Source: an uncultured Gammaproteobacteria bacterium
GTDB taxonomy: Bacteria; Pseudomonadota; Gammaproteobacteria; Ga0077536
Reading direction: 5' to 3'
Assembly (NCBI GenBank): GCA_938075585.1
Contig: CALJHG010000054.1
Coordinates: 1 to 49,833, forward strand
DNA: 49,833 bases
Within the stretch, counting starts at the first letter, position 1, and each line of letters starts with the position of its first letter. Below are positions 1-9,567 of this stretch, in pieces. The notes below the pieces were generated by a model. The model was not told where the DNA came from, did no database searches, and saw only the letters and a program-made list of their open reading frames with translations. The position numbers and the translations under genes are program-made.

Positions 1-1235
<1,235 letters not shown>

Positions 1236-1263
1236 CTATTATGTTTTTAGTTTTGTTAGTTTC

Positions 1264-1554
1264 TTAAGAGTCGAATACAGCCATGATGTCATCTTCACGC
1301 ATCACGACCAACTCATCTTCATCTACAGCAACTTCTGTTCCAGAATATTTGCCAAAAAGGACCTTATCCCCGACTTTTAAGTCTAAGCCGCGTTGTTCCC
1401 CGTTTTCTAATACTTTTCCATTTCCTACAGCTACTACTTCCCCTTTACTAGGTTTTTCAGTTGCCGAGTCAGGAATCACGATACCGCCGGCCGAGGTTTT
1501 TTCCTCTTCCATACGTCTAATGATCACTCGATCATGCAATGGACGAATTTTCAT
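1264..1554 (-). CDS. groES: Co-chaperonin GroES (10 kDa)
   Basis: Heptameric lid of the GroEL folding chamber. The protein is 96 residues, the normal length, beginning [10 protein letters not shown] and containing the mobile-loop region (SAGGIVIP) and the conserved core GKYSGTEV. The frame is open for 18 more codons upstream, but ATG at 1554 is chosen because a strong Shine-Dalgarno sequence (GGAGGA on the minus strand) lies about 9 bases before it and the homology starts there. It is the first gene of the groES-groEL unit and is preceded by a promoter plus CIRCE operator. Confidence 0.97.
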   Translation of the reverse strand: MKIRPLHDRVIIRRMEEEKTSAGGIVIPDSATEKPSKGEVVAVGNGKVLENGEQRGLDLKVGDKVLFGKYSGTEVAVDEDELVVMREDDIMAVFDS

Positions 1555-1617
1555 AATTTCTGTTCTCCTCCAACAGGATTTTTTACTCTGGTCACCCAAA
1601 GTGTACATACTTTATTG

Positions 1618-1644
1618 TTAGCACTCTCAATTGAGTAGTGCTAA
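1618..1644 (-). promoter_or_regulatory. CIRCE operator (HrcA binding site)
   Basis: Two 9-base arms separated by exactly 9 bases: TTAGCACTC (1618-1626), spacer, TAGTGCTAA (1636-1644). The CIRCE consensus is TTAGCACTC-N9-GAGTGCTAA, so there is one mismatch in one arm. It sits immediately downstream of the groES -10 box, the classic place for HrcA repression. No hrcA gene is in the window. The match is seen directly; HrcA control is inferred from the family. Confidence 0.9.
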
Positions 1645-1645
1645 A

Positions 1646-1673
1646 AATATAGCGATGTCTGTCTAAAAGTCAA
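1646..1673 (-). promoter_or_regulatory. Sigma70-type promoter of groES-groEL
   Basis: On the minus strand TTGACT (1673-1668) and TATATT (1651-1646) are separated by 16 bases and match the sigma70 consensus at five of six positions each. The CIRCE element begins one base downstream of the -10 box, so repressor binding would block initiation. I did not see a good sigma32 -10 box (CCCCAT-type) here, suggesting HrcA rather than sigma32 as the main heat-shock control. Confidence 0.7.
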
Positions 1674-1715
1674 GAAGATTTGTTGGAGTGGGCAAATGAA
1701 ATATTACTAATTTTT

Positions 1716-1744
1716 TTGACATCCGACATGAATATAATCATATT
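1716..1744 (+). promoter_or_regulatory. Possible promoter of the secreted protein at 1778
   Basis: TTGACA at 1716-1721 is a perfect -35 box; CATATT at 1739-1744 follows after 17 bases and matches the -10 consensus at four of six positions. It points toward the gene at 1778, 33 bases on, and is divergent from the groES promoter. Confidence 0.45.
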
Positions 1745-1777
1745 TAGACTGATATAAATAAAAAGACTATATAAATC

Positions 1778-2296
1778 ATGAATTTAAATGCATTTAGAAT
1801 AATTGTTATTATTGCTGGTTATTGGTTTTCTTCATTTGTTTCGGCCGAGCAACATGATTGCGCCGGCGCGCAATTTAGCATCGGTATAGATGAGACCCCC
1901 TTTGTTACCGACAGGGATTATCAAATTCTGGTTAAACAAGATGGAATGCCGTTAGCCCGATTGAACGCACCTTTTGTCGGCCCAATTCTTGAAAGTTATG
2001 TAATGGATTTAAGCGGAGACGGTCATTGTGAGGTTGTGGTGATTTCAAGAGAAGCATCAGAATTTCAGCCTGTCGTGCATGTTTACGCTTGGCAAAACTT
2101 TCATTTATCGAGATTAAGCATTGCTCCATTGATACAAATTGAAAATCGTAATGAAACTACTTCCCTTATGATGACGGTATCCGAAAAAAAGTTAATAGCT
2201 GTTGCAGAAGACTTGTACTCTCTGGAGGAGACGGCTGGCGGCAGTTTGGAGAGGTTTGTTTATTCGTTCGCTGAGGAAAGATGGGTTTTAGACTAA
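1778..2296 (+). CDS. Secreted small protein with a DxSGDG calcium-loop-like motif, function unknown
   Basis: 172 residues. The first ~23 residues form a signal peptide (hydrophobic run ending FVSA|EQ), so export to the periplasm is predicted. Around residue 74 is a short acidic loop followed by a beta strand (VMDLSGDGHCEVVV), a pattern seen in FG-GAP/VCBS-like repeats and in periplasmic lysozyme-inhibitor (PliI-like) domains; the following segment (HVYAWQNFHL) fits a beta strand of that kind of fold. This resemblance is by eye and weak. The gene stands alone, convergent with msrB (18-base gap). No function can be assigned with confidence. Confidence 0.6.
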   Translation: MNLNAFRIIVIIAGYWFSSFVSAEQHDCAGAQFSIGIDETPFVTDRDYQILVKQDGMPLARLNAPFVGPILESYVMDLSGDGHCEVVVISREASEFQPVVHVYAWQNFHLSRLSIAPLIQIENRNETTSLMMTVSEKKLIAVAEDLYSLEETAGGSLERFVYSFAEERWVLD

Positions 2297-2314
2297 GTTT
2301 TAAAGTGAATAATT

Positions 2315-2878
2315 CTAGGCAGAATTTTTTGCTATAAAGTTAAGACATACCCCGTTATTGCACCAGCGCTCGTGAGTGGGCGGCGGGCCATCTTTAAAAA
2401 CGTGCCCCTGGTGACTTCCACATTTACTGCAGTGATATTCTGTTCTTGGCCAAATGAGTTTGTAGTCAGCCTTTTTTGATGTGTGGCCAGGGATACTTGC
2501 GAAGAAGCTTGGCCAACCAGTTTTACTATCGTATTTCATTTCTGACGAAAACAATGGTAGAGAGCAAGCTCGACAGGTATATACTCCTGGTCGCGTTTCA
2601 TTATTATAGGGGCTGGAGTGAGGATTTTCGGTCCCTTCTTCGAATAATACCTCTATTTCAAGTGGGGTGAATCGTTTTGCTTGCTCTGCTCGAGAAATGT
2701 TAATGCGAGGTCGCAGGCTTACTATGTCAAAATTTTTAGGAACTAAGAGTCGCCAGCTATTTTGTAATACTTCAACTGCAGGCCAGTCTCTTTCGGGTTG
2801 GGCAAATAGTTTCGTCGGTACCAGGTACAGGGCCGATAAAATAGAGAGACTGCGATTTAGATACTGTCGTCTGTTCAT
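2315..2878 (-). CDS. msrB: Peptide-methionine (R)-S-oxide reductase MsrB, exported form
   Basis: Reduces the R epimer of methionine sulfoxide in proteins. 187 residues, about 50 more than a bare MsrB domain: residues 1-26 form a signal peptide (NRRQYL then a hydrophobic stretch, cleavage near FA|QP), so it probably acts in the periplasm. The MsrB domain (about 70-183) has the two zinc CxxC pairs (C102/C105 and C150/C153), the GWPSF motif (121-125) and the catalytic cysteine in RWCNNG (C173). The residue after this cysteine is Asn where most family members have a hydrophobic residue, a mild deviation. The gene follows gshA by 32 bases on the same strand, so co-transcription is likely and would pair thiol synthesis with oxidative repair. 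Confidence 0.9.
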   Translation of the reverse strand: MNRRQYLNRSLSILSALYLVPTKLFAQPERDWPAVEVLQNSWRLLVPKNFDIVSLRPRINISRAEQAKRFTPLEIEVLFEEGTENPHSSPYNNETRPGVYTCRACSLPLFSSEMKYDSKTGWPSFFASIPGHTSKKADYKLIWPRTEYHCSKCGSHQGHVFKDGPPPTHERWCNNGVCLNFIAKNSA

Positions 2879-2910
2879 TATAAGCAGCTAGTAATAAGGC
2901 TCAATTTAGG

Positions 2911-4479
2911 CTATTTTTTTATATAATTACTAATATAATTATCGAGTGAGATTTCATTTGCGTTTTCGAGTTTTGCCTGTTCTTCATGTGATTGTTTGGC
3001 CAAGGCGTAGAATTTATCAGCAAAATCTTTTGGGGCAGCCGTTTCCCTATAATACTTTGCATAGTCCTTAGAGAGGTTTATGGCATAAGTTTGGAAGGGC
3101 TCCTGATTGTCTATCAGCGTTTGAAGGATTTTGGCAGCGGGCAGTGTATCGGGATGCCTTATCGCGTCAATCTGTTCTTTTAAAGCTTGAACATAGTGGG
3201 AATTTTCGGTCTTTGAGTCGAGACACTCGCAAATAGCTAACATTCGATCACAAATTTCTAGCGACCAAGTTTTTATTTTCCTTCTTTTGGACGAGTCGAT
3301 GAGTTCTAAGTTTGGTTCGTGACCTCGCAGTGCTACAGTAAGCTCATTATATTCTATATTATTTAATTCTTTTTTACTCAGTACGGGGCTTTCTTCAAGC
3401 AAGCAGAAAATTAAGAATGCCTCTAGGAATCGCAGCTGCGTCGTATCTACTCCGTTCTTACTATGGCAATTTAAATCAAGAGCTCGGACTTCTACATACT
3501 CCACTCCTCTGGAGGCGAGTGACTGGCTTGATCTTTCTCCGTGAGCAGATGTTTGCTTAGGTCTAATGAAACTGTAGTACTCGTTTTCGATTTGCAAGAC
3601 GTTTGTGCTTAATTGAATTCTTTTATTTTCGTTGTATAGGCCTATTGCTTCATATTCTGGATACGGTGTCGCGAGTGCTGCTTGTAGGCTGTTAATATAT
3701 GCATCTAAGTTGTCATAAGAGACTACTAGTGCACTTTGATTTTTGTTTTTATAACCGATATCACTCATTCTCAGGCTGGTCGCGTGCGGCAGGTAGTAGG
3801 TTCCATGCATCAATTGCTTGAACCTAGTAGTTCTTCCTGCCAGAAATGATTTACAGACCGCTGGAGATGTGCCAAATAAAAAAGGTACTATCCATCCAAG
3901 CCTTTTAAAATTTCTGATGAGCGAAAAGTAATTAAGGTTAACAAAATCTTGCATCGTGTCAGCGCTATTTTCGGCCTCATGATAGTAGGACCAAAAGGTT
4001 TTTGGTAGGGAATAATTAAAGTGTACTCCAGCAATTGCCTGCATTTTTCGACCATATCGCCAGTCTAAGCCCACTCTGTATATGTGTTTTATTTGGCCAG
4101 CGTTTGAGCTTCCGTATTCGGCTATGGGTATTGCACTATCGTCTGATACAGCGCACGGCATACTCGCCGCCCATAGGAGTTCATCTGCAGGCAAATGTGC
4201 GTAGAGGAAATGATGTGTGTCATCAAGAAATTTGACAGTCTCTCCGATATCACTGAAAGGTGGCGTGATTAATTCAGGCAATGCTTCGGAATAGTCGGTG
4301 GTAATATATGGGTGAGTCAGCGGTGAACCCCAGTTAGATGGGTGGCGTGTGCTCGAAACTGCACCGTCATCGGTAATTCTTAGACTTTCTTTTTCTAAAC
4401 CTTTTTTTCCGCCCTTAAGGTAGGAGGAATCTCCTTTCTGGAGGAGTCTTGCAAGACGTCTTTCGAGCAGTTTATCCAT
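2911..4479 (-). CDS. gshA: Glutamate-cysteine ligase (gamma-glutamylcysteine synthetase)
   Basis: First and rate-limiting enzyme of glutathione synthesis: joins L-glutamate and L-cysteine with ATP in the cytosol. 522 residues, normal for the proteobacterial GshA class. Recognisable family segments include KGLEKESLRI near the N-terminus (metal/ATP-binding glutamates), the TTDYSEALPELIT segment, AGVHFNYS, and VEYVEVRALDLN. Start ATG at 4479 gives the expected N-terminus (MDKLLERRL). It lies upstream of msrB on the same strand and is divergent from the pxpB-like gene across 184 bases. gshB is not in the window. Confidence 0.96.
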   Translation of the reverse strand: MDKLLERRLARLLQKGDSSYLKGGKKGLEKESLRITDDGAVSSTRHPSNWGSPLTHPYITTDYSEALPELITPPFSDIGETVKFLDDTHHFLYAHLPADELLWAASMPCAVSDDSAIPIAEYGSSNAGQIKHIYRVGLDWRYGRKMQAIAGVHFNYSLPKTFWSYYHEAENSADTMQDFVNLNYFSLIRNFKRLGWIVPFLFGTSPAVCKSFLAGRTTRFKQLMHGTYYLPHATSLRMSDIGYKNKNQSALVVSYDNLDAYINSLQAALATPYPEYEAIGLYNENKRIQLSTNVLQIENEYYSFIRPKQTSAHGERSSQSLASRGVEYVEVRALDLNCHSKNGVDTTQLRFLEAFLIFCLLEESPVLSKKELNNIEYNELTVALRGHEPNLELIDSSKRRKIKTWSLEICDRMLAICECLDSKTENSHYVQALKEQIDAIRHPDTLPAAKILQTLIDNQEPFQTYAINLSKDYAKYYRETAAPKDFADKFYALAKQSHEEQAKLENANEISLDNYISNYIKK

Positions 4480-4663
4480 TAAATGTAACCATACCTCGGT
4501 TGTTTAGTCAGGTATTTTCCATCCCAATAATATTAAATAAGGGCTTCAACCATCTATTGTGCCTTATTTGATATTTTGATTGACAGCTATTTTTTTTTTG
4601 CTCGGTAAGCTATCTTTAATCACATAATATTAATAAAAAAAGGTTTGAGTAGCGGTAGCTTTT

Positions 4664-5536
4664 ATGATTTATGACACTCCGAAGTTTAGCCCAGGTGGCG
4701 ATCGGTACATATTAATAGAATTTGGTAATGAGATGAATTTGGATCTTAATTTTAAGGGTCAAAATCTTGCTCATGCGCTAGAGGATGGTGCCATAGAGGG
4801 CGTGATTGAATCCGCGCCGTGTTTTGCGACAACTTTGGTTCACTATGAGCCTGAGATTATTTCCTATAATGACCTTAAAAAACAGTTGTCATTATTAATG
4901 GAATCTTTAGGATCTAGCGAAAACATCGAGGTTGATAGTCGATTATTTTATTTTCCTACTTTTTATTTAGATCCGTGGACGGAAGAGTGCATAAATGATT
5001 ACCGTAAAAATATTAATGGCGATAAAGAACAGGATCCCGAATTTGTGTCGAGAATTAATGAGTTAACTGATGTTAATCAATTGGTTAGAGTACATTCAGG
5101 CACCGAATATTGGGCGGCTAGCCTCGGGTTTTGGCCTGGATTAGCTTTTATGATGCCGCTAGACCCTAGGTGTAGGCTTACTGCTCCAAAATATAATCCG
5201 CCACGTACTTGGACGCCCCAAGGCGCCGTCTCTATGGGCGGGATGTCTACTGCTATATACCCGGTTGCTAGCCCAGGCGGCTACCAGTTGTTTGGGCGAA
5301 CTCCGGTACCCATTTGGGATCGAGAGTTACGCTTCCCTGAGTTTGATGGAGATTTTTGTATTTTTAGGCCGGGCGACCGAATAAAATTTATGCCTTGTGG
5401 TCTTGAAGAGTACGAAGAAATTGACCGAAAGGTTGCTGAGGGTAGCTACAAATTTAATATCGTAGATTATCAAAAGTTTTCAGTTAGTAATTATAAGCGC
5501 TGGGTCAGCACGCTTGATACTTCAGCTAGATTTTAA
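4664..5536 (+). CDS. PxpB/KipI-type carboxyltransferase subunit (5-oxoprolinase subunit B-like)
   Basis: 290 residues, carboxyltransferase domain subdomain C/D family (PxpB, KipI, allophanate hydrolase subunit 1). The N-terminus has the family's GDRYILIEFG strand. The C-terminal half contains the hallmark series: HSGTEYW, LGFWPGLAF, GAVSMGGMSTAIYP, SPGGYQLFGRTP. The usual PR after the LDPR segment is replaced by APKY, and residues ~105-130 carry a longer acidic linker than typical. Known members act with PxpC and PxpA to hydrolyse 5-oxoproline with ATP, or with a biotin enzyme as urea-carboxylase parts. It is 12 bases ahead of its partner gene. No pxpA is adjacent, so the substrate is uncertain. 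Confidence 0.82.
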   Translation: MIYDTPKFSPGGDRYILIEFGNEMNLDLNFKGQNLAHALEDGAIEGVIESAPCFATTLVHYEPEIISYNDLKKQLSLLMESLGSSENIEVDSRLFYFPTFYLDPWTEECINDYRKNINGDKEQDPEFVSRINELTDVNQLVRVHSGTEYWAASLGFWPGLAFMMPLDPRCRLTAPKYNPPRTWTPQGAVSMGGMSTAIYPVASPGGYQLFGRTPVPIWDRELRFPEFDGDFCIFRPGDRIKFMPCGLEEYEEIDRKVAEGSYKFNIVDYQKFSVSNYKRWVSTLDTSARF

Positions 5537-5548
5537 TGGGTTAAAAAA

Positions 5549-6523
5549 GTGTTTAAAGTAATTAAATCTGGGTTAGAAAGTTCAATACAAGATTGGCCGG
5601 GACGTATAGGTCATTTTAATAAGGGATTTCCGCCATCTGGTCCTATGGATTCTTGGTCGTTTCGGTTAGCTAATCTTTTGGTGGGCAATAGTAGCGATGA
5701 TGCGGGGATAGAGTGTCAATTTATCGGCCCCGAATTAAGATTTCTGGAGGATTCTGTAATTGCTATCACTGGCGCTGATATGCAGCCCAAAATCGATGGC
5801 AAACCCTGCGCGATGTGGGAGAGTATTTTAATTAAGACTGGTCAGACTATAGAAATGTCTTATGCTACCAGCGGAGCAAGATCGTACTTGGCAGTAGCCG
5901 GTGGACTTTTGGCGGACGTTTCACTTGGGTCCAGAGCTACATTTGATGCTGCTGGAATTGGGGGTGTCGATGGCCATGCTTTGAAGGATGGTCAGGAAAT
6001 TAAATCTGGCACACATCGGGATCGGATATTCGGACAACGTTTACTGACTGAGTCTAGGCCTAAAATTAGTACTAACTGTATTTGGGAAATTGAAGTGGTT
6101 GCCGGACCTAATGATGACTGGATCGATCAAGAAGGGCACGAAAGATTTTTGAACTCCGAATGGAAAGTCTCCGCAAAAAGTAATCGTATGGGAATGCGTC
6201 TTGAAGGCCCTGACTGGACCTTTTCCGAAAAAGCTTTTACAAAGTTGCCAGAAAATGGCTCTGAGCCCGCTAACATTATAGATCAAGGGTATCCGATCGG
6301 CGCTATCAATCTGGCAGGGCAAACTCCGATAATATTACTCAATGATGGTCCCAGTATGGGGGGGTTTATCAATCCTTATACGGTGCCTCAATGCTCAATG
6401 TGGAAGCTAGGACAAGCGAGACCCGGTGAAATCTTTGAGTTTAAGGTTATTTCAGTATCAGAAGCCCAAGAGAAGGCTAGACAAATTAAGTTGCTTTGTT
6501 CTGACAAAAGTCTCGTACGCTAG
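5549..6523 (+). CDS. PxpC/KipA-type biotin-dependent carboxyltransferase subunit (5-oxoprolinase subunit C-like)
   Basis: 324 residues with GTG start at 5549. The family signature is clear: SIQDWPGRIG and GFPPSGPMD at the N-terminus, ITGADMQPKIDG, then GARSYLAVAGG, and near the C-terminus SNRMGMRLEG and PIILLNDGPSMGGFI. Partner of the preceding PxpB-like protein; together they would form the heterodimeric carboxyltransferase-like or oxoprolinase module. The gene ends at 6523 within the stop codon region of the convergent trpE: the palindrome CTAG at 6520-6523 supplies TAG stops to both genes. Assignment to 5-oxoproline metabolism is inferred from family and from proximity to gshA. Confidence 0.84.
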   Translation: MFKVIKSGLESSIQDWPGRIGHFNKGFPPSGPMDSWSFRLANLLVGNSSDDAGIECQFIGPELRFLEDSVIAITGADMQPKIDGKPCAMWESILIKTGQTIEMSYATSGARSYLAVAGGLLADVSLGSRATFDAAGIGGVDGHALKDGQEIKSGTHRDRIFGQRLLTESRPKISTNCIWEIEVVAGPNDDWIDQEGHERFLNSEWKVSAKSNRMGMRLEGPDWTFSEKAFTKLPENGSEPANIIDQGYPIGAINLAGQTPIILLNDGPSMGGFINPYTVPQCSMWKLGQARPGEIFEFKVISVSEAQEKARQIKLLCSDKSLVR

Positions 6524-8013
6524 TTGCTAGGTTTAAGACCTGACCTCGCCATTGCGACAGCATTGAAGATAGCTTTTCCTTTATTGAGAGTTTCTTCCCA
6601 TTCTAGTTCCGGTACAGAATCTGCAACGATCCCACAGCCAGCTTGAACAAAGACTCGCCCATCTTTTACTACCGCTGTTCGGATAGCGATCGCTGTATCC
6701 ATATCCCCATTCCACGAGAGATAACCTATTGCTCCGCCGTAAACACCGCGCCTGACAGGTTCTAACTCATCAATAATTTCTAGGGCTCGGACTTTGGGAG
6801 CGCCCGACAACGTTCCCACTGGAAGCGTAGACCGTAAAACATCCATGGTATTTTTTTTCGCGTCAAGTTTGCCTTCCACCGTAGAGGAGATATGCATAAC
6901 ATGCGAATATCTCTCTATCACCATTTTTTCCGTCACTCTCACGCTACCTATTTCTGCGATTCGCCCGATATCATTTCGCCCTAAATCTATTAACATTAGA
7001 TGCTCGGCGAGTTCTTTTGGATCCGCAAGCAACTCTTTTTCTAATCTAATATCATTTTCAACAGAATCTCCTCTAGGGCGGGTTCCAGCAAGTGGGCGTG
7101 TGGTGACTCGATCGTTTTCTACTCGAACAAGTATCTCTGGAGAGGAACCGACTACATCAAAGTGATCTAGCTGAAAATAATAAAGATAGGGTGATGGGTT
7201 TAAATGCCTTAGTGCTCGGTAAATACTTAGACTATCTGTTTTAGCCTCAACTGAAAGCCGCTGAGATAGTACAACTTGCATCGCGTCGCCATCGATTATG
7301 TATTTTTTGACCTTGTTTACTGCGTTTAGAAAGTTTGGTTTTTCAAATTCGTAATTTTGTATAAGTTCCTCATCGCCATCAGGGCTACTTTTTATGTCGA
7401 TCTGCTTTGCGGGCTCTCTTAGGCGTCTTTCTAAATCATCAAGGTAACTGTTAGCCGCTTGTAATTCGGTTTTGCTGCGGTTTTTAGCATATTTAACAAG
7501 TTGCATTTCACCTTTTAAGTTATCAAAAATGATGAATTCGTCTACTTGTAACAAATATATATCGGGTAATTTGAGTGGATCAGGGGGACTGGAAAGTGCA
7601 AGTTTTGGCTCTACATAACGCATAGTATCGTATCCAAAATAACCTACCAGGCCGCCACTAAAACGGGGTAGCAGACCTGCCGGCGGGGGATCGAACTGAG
7701 CTTGGTATTCCTCGATAAATGTGAGTGGGTCGTCAACTATTTCTTGCTTAATCACAACGCCATTTTCTTCAATTGTTACTTCATTACCCCGAACAATTAG
7801 AGTTATTTTGGCAGGCAAACCTATAATCGAGTATCTACCCCACTGTTCACCACCTTCGACGGACTCTAGGAGGAAAGAATTCCTTCCCTTCGCTGTTTTA
7901 GAATAAATACTTAATGGCGTTTCTAAATCTGCCAATACTCTTCTAATGATGGGGTGTCTAAATCGATCAGAGTCACTTTTTTTTGAGTGTGATTTATCTT
8001 CCAACTGAGGCAT
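6520..8013 (-). CDS. trpE: Anthranilate synthase component I
   Basis: Converts chorismate (with ammonia from TrpG) to anthranilate, first step of tryptophan synthesis. 497 residues, normal length. The tryptophan feedback-inhibition motif LLES is at residues 48-51, followed by GGEQWGRYSIIG; the catalytic C-terminal chorismate-binding domain has NPSPYLYYFQLD, the GSSPEIL strand, TRPLAGTRPRG and TLPVGTLSGAPK. It is the last gene of a unit with the transporter genes at 8029-9759 (16-base gap), not of a trp operon: trpG, trpD and trpC are absent here. It is convergent with the pxpC-like gene, overlapping by four bases. No leader peptide or attenuator is visible directly upstream because the transporter gene is there. 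Confidence 0.96.
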   Translation of the reverse strand: MPQLEDKSHSKKSDSDRFRHPIIRRVLADLETPLSIYSKTAKGRNSFLLESVEGGEQWGRYSIIGLPAKITLIVRGNEVTIEENGVVIKQEIVDDPLTFIEEYQAQFDPPPAGLLPRFSGGLVGYFGYDTMRYVEPKLALSSPPDPLKLPDIYLLQVDEFIIFDNLKGEMQLVKYAKNRSKTELQAANSYLDDLERRLREPAKQIDIKSSPDGDEELIQNYEFEKPNFLNAVNKVKKYIIDGDAMQVVLSQRLSVEAKTDSLSIYRALRHLNPSPYLYYFQLDHFDVVGSSPEILVRVENDRVTTRPLAGTRPRGDSVENDIRLEKELLADPKELAEHLMLIDLGRNDIGRIAEIGSVRVTEKMVIERYSHVMHISSTVEGKLDAKKNTMDVLRSTLPVGTLSGAPKVRALEIIDELEPVRRGVYGGAIGYLSWNGDMDTAIAIRTAVVKDGRVFVQAGCGIVADSVPELEWEETLNKGKAIFNAVAMARSGLKPSN

Positions 8014-8028
8014 TTCCTAACATAAGAT

Positions 8029-9561
8029 TTACGTATTTATTGAAGAGCTGTTTTGTATATTTTTTTTTACTACAAGTCGCCTATTAAACCAGAGAGATAG
8101 CAATATTGTAATGGTGAGGTTTGGGACAACCGCGACGACCCCAGGGTGGAAATTAAAAACCTTGCCGTTGTGAACAAAGGTTAAGTCTCCATATGCGAGA
8201 ATCAAAGCAATGCTTATTCCGGTCAGCAAACCGATAGCTGCCGCTGATCCGTCTAGCGCTCGCCATCGCAAGCCCAATATAAAAACCGGAGCAATTTGAA
8301 TTAGTAAGTCGAGTTTTCTGTCGAGTAATTTTACAAGCGACGCTTCCTCTCTCAATACTATTGCTAGTAACACTAATAGCAATAGCATTGTCCAAGAAAA
8401 AATTTTTCCGACTAGAGTTAGTTGCTCCTCAGACGCTAGACCGAAAAAACATCGGGCGAAAACATCTTTGGTGAGCATTGATGAGAGTGATAACAGAGCG
8501 GAGTCGGCGGTTGACATCATGGCCGCTAAGACCGCCGACAAAATCACCAGGACTAACCCGTAGCCGAATATTGAACTCATCTGTACTTCTCGCAGTAGGT
8601 TCCCGAAAATTTGGTCGGCTGATGCGCCTTCTAGTCCAGGAAAGTAGGCCAGTGCAATGACTCCGGTCATTACAACGATAATCATGGTTGGCAATGGCAT
8701 GAATGACATCACCAACAAACTTCGCTTCAACGCAACGGTATTTCGAGCCGCGTATATCCTTTGTATTGCCTGCGGATAAAACGCGAATGCAAATCCGACG
8801 CCTATTACATAGGACAACCATTCTCGACATTGGGCGGCATTTGGCACACTTGCGAAGCGAGTTCCGGATACTCTATCTCTTTCCATTAAGATTTGGGTAG
8901 CTTTTCCTATTGGGCCGAAGAGGTCTAAGAGTGAGACCACTAATAGCGCAAATCCAACGATTAAGATTGCACCCTGTAAAGCATCCGTCCAGACCACCGC
9001 TCGCATGCCTCCGAGGGTCCCGTATACCACCATAATTAAAGCCAATACGACAACTCCCATATTGTAGGCTGCTGGTCCATCGTCAGGATTTAGGCCTTCC
9101 ATTGCTCTACCCATAGCCATCAGCTGCGCGAGTAGAAAATTACAAAGTACCGCGATCATCACTATCGCCACAATTACGGTCAGGGCTTTATTTTGATATC
9201 TATCTTGTATGAAATCTCCGGGGGTTAGATAGTTTCGTTGCTTGGCTAGGATATGCAGTCGTTCAGCAAATAAGAGATAGACTATTATGATTGCTGTCAT
9301 GAAATGTAAGCAGACGATCCAGGAGTAACCGATACGGTAGGTTGCTCCTGTAAAAGCGAAAAATGTGTTTCCACTATACTGCGTTGCAAACAAGGTCATA
9401 AAGAGCATGACAGGTCCAAATCCACTACCTGCGAGGTAGAAGTCTTGCATTGAGTTTTCAGTGCGAGCTTTTTTAGCCAGCCAACCTATCAGAAGTAAGG
9501 AACATAAGTAGCACCCGATAAACAGCCACGAGCCGGTGCCAAGTGGGGCTAAGTTATTCAT
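8029..9561 (-). CDS. Sodium:solute symporter (SSS/SLC5 family)
   Basis: 510 residues, strongly hydrophobic with roughly 13 membrane segments in the SSS pattern (first helix from about residue 11). The segment TLFATQYSGNTFFAFTGATYRIGYSW near residues 56-81 and the GTLGGMRAVVWTDALQG segment are typical of the family's core helices and sodium-binding region. Substrate cannot be told from sequence; members with a DUF3311 partner include pantothenate- and organic-acid-type permeases. It starts 6 bases after the DUF3311 gene and ends 15 bases before trpE, so all three are probably one transcript. Confidence 0.88.
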   Translation of the reverse strand: MNNLAPLGTGSWLFIGCYLCSLLLIGWLAKKARTENSMQDFYLAGSGFGPVMLFMTLFATQYSGNTFFAFTGATYRIGYSWIVCLHFMTAIIIVYLLFAERLHILAKQRNYLTPGDFIQDRYQNKALTVIVAIVMIAVLCNFLLAQLMAMGRAMEGLNPDDGPAAYNMGVVVLALIMVVYGTLGGMRAVVWTDALQGAILIVGFALLVVSLLDLFGPIGKATQILMERDRVSGTRFASVPNAAQCREWLSYVIGVGFAFAFYPQAIQRIYAARNTVALKRSLLVMSFMPLPTMIIVVMTGVIALAYFPGLEGASADQIFGNLLREVQMSSIFGYGLVLVILSAVLAAMMSTADSALLSLSSMLTKDVFARCFFGLASEEQLTLVGKIFSWTMLLLLVLLAIVLREEASLVKLLDRKLDLLIQIAPVFILGLRWRALDGSAAAIGLLTGISIALILAYGDLTFVHNGKVFNFHPGVVAVVPNLTITILLSLWFNRRLVVKKNIQNSSSINT

Positions 9562-9567
9562 GATTAG

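Noticed and set aside
4580-4616. Perfect -35 box TTGACA before the pxpB-like gene
   Set aside because: No -10 box lies 15-19 bases downstream; the nearest, TATCTT at 4611, is 25 bases away.
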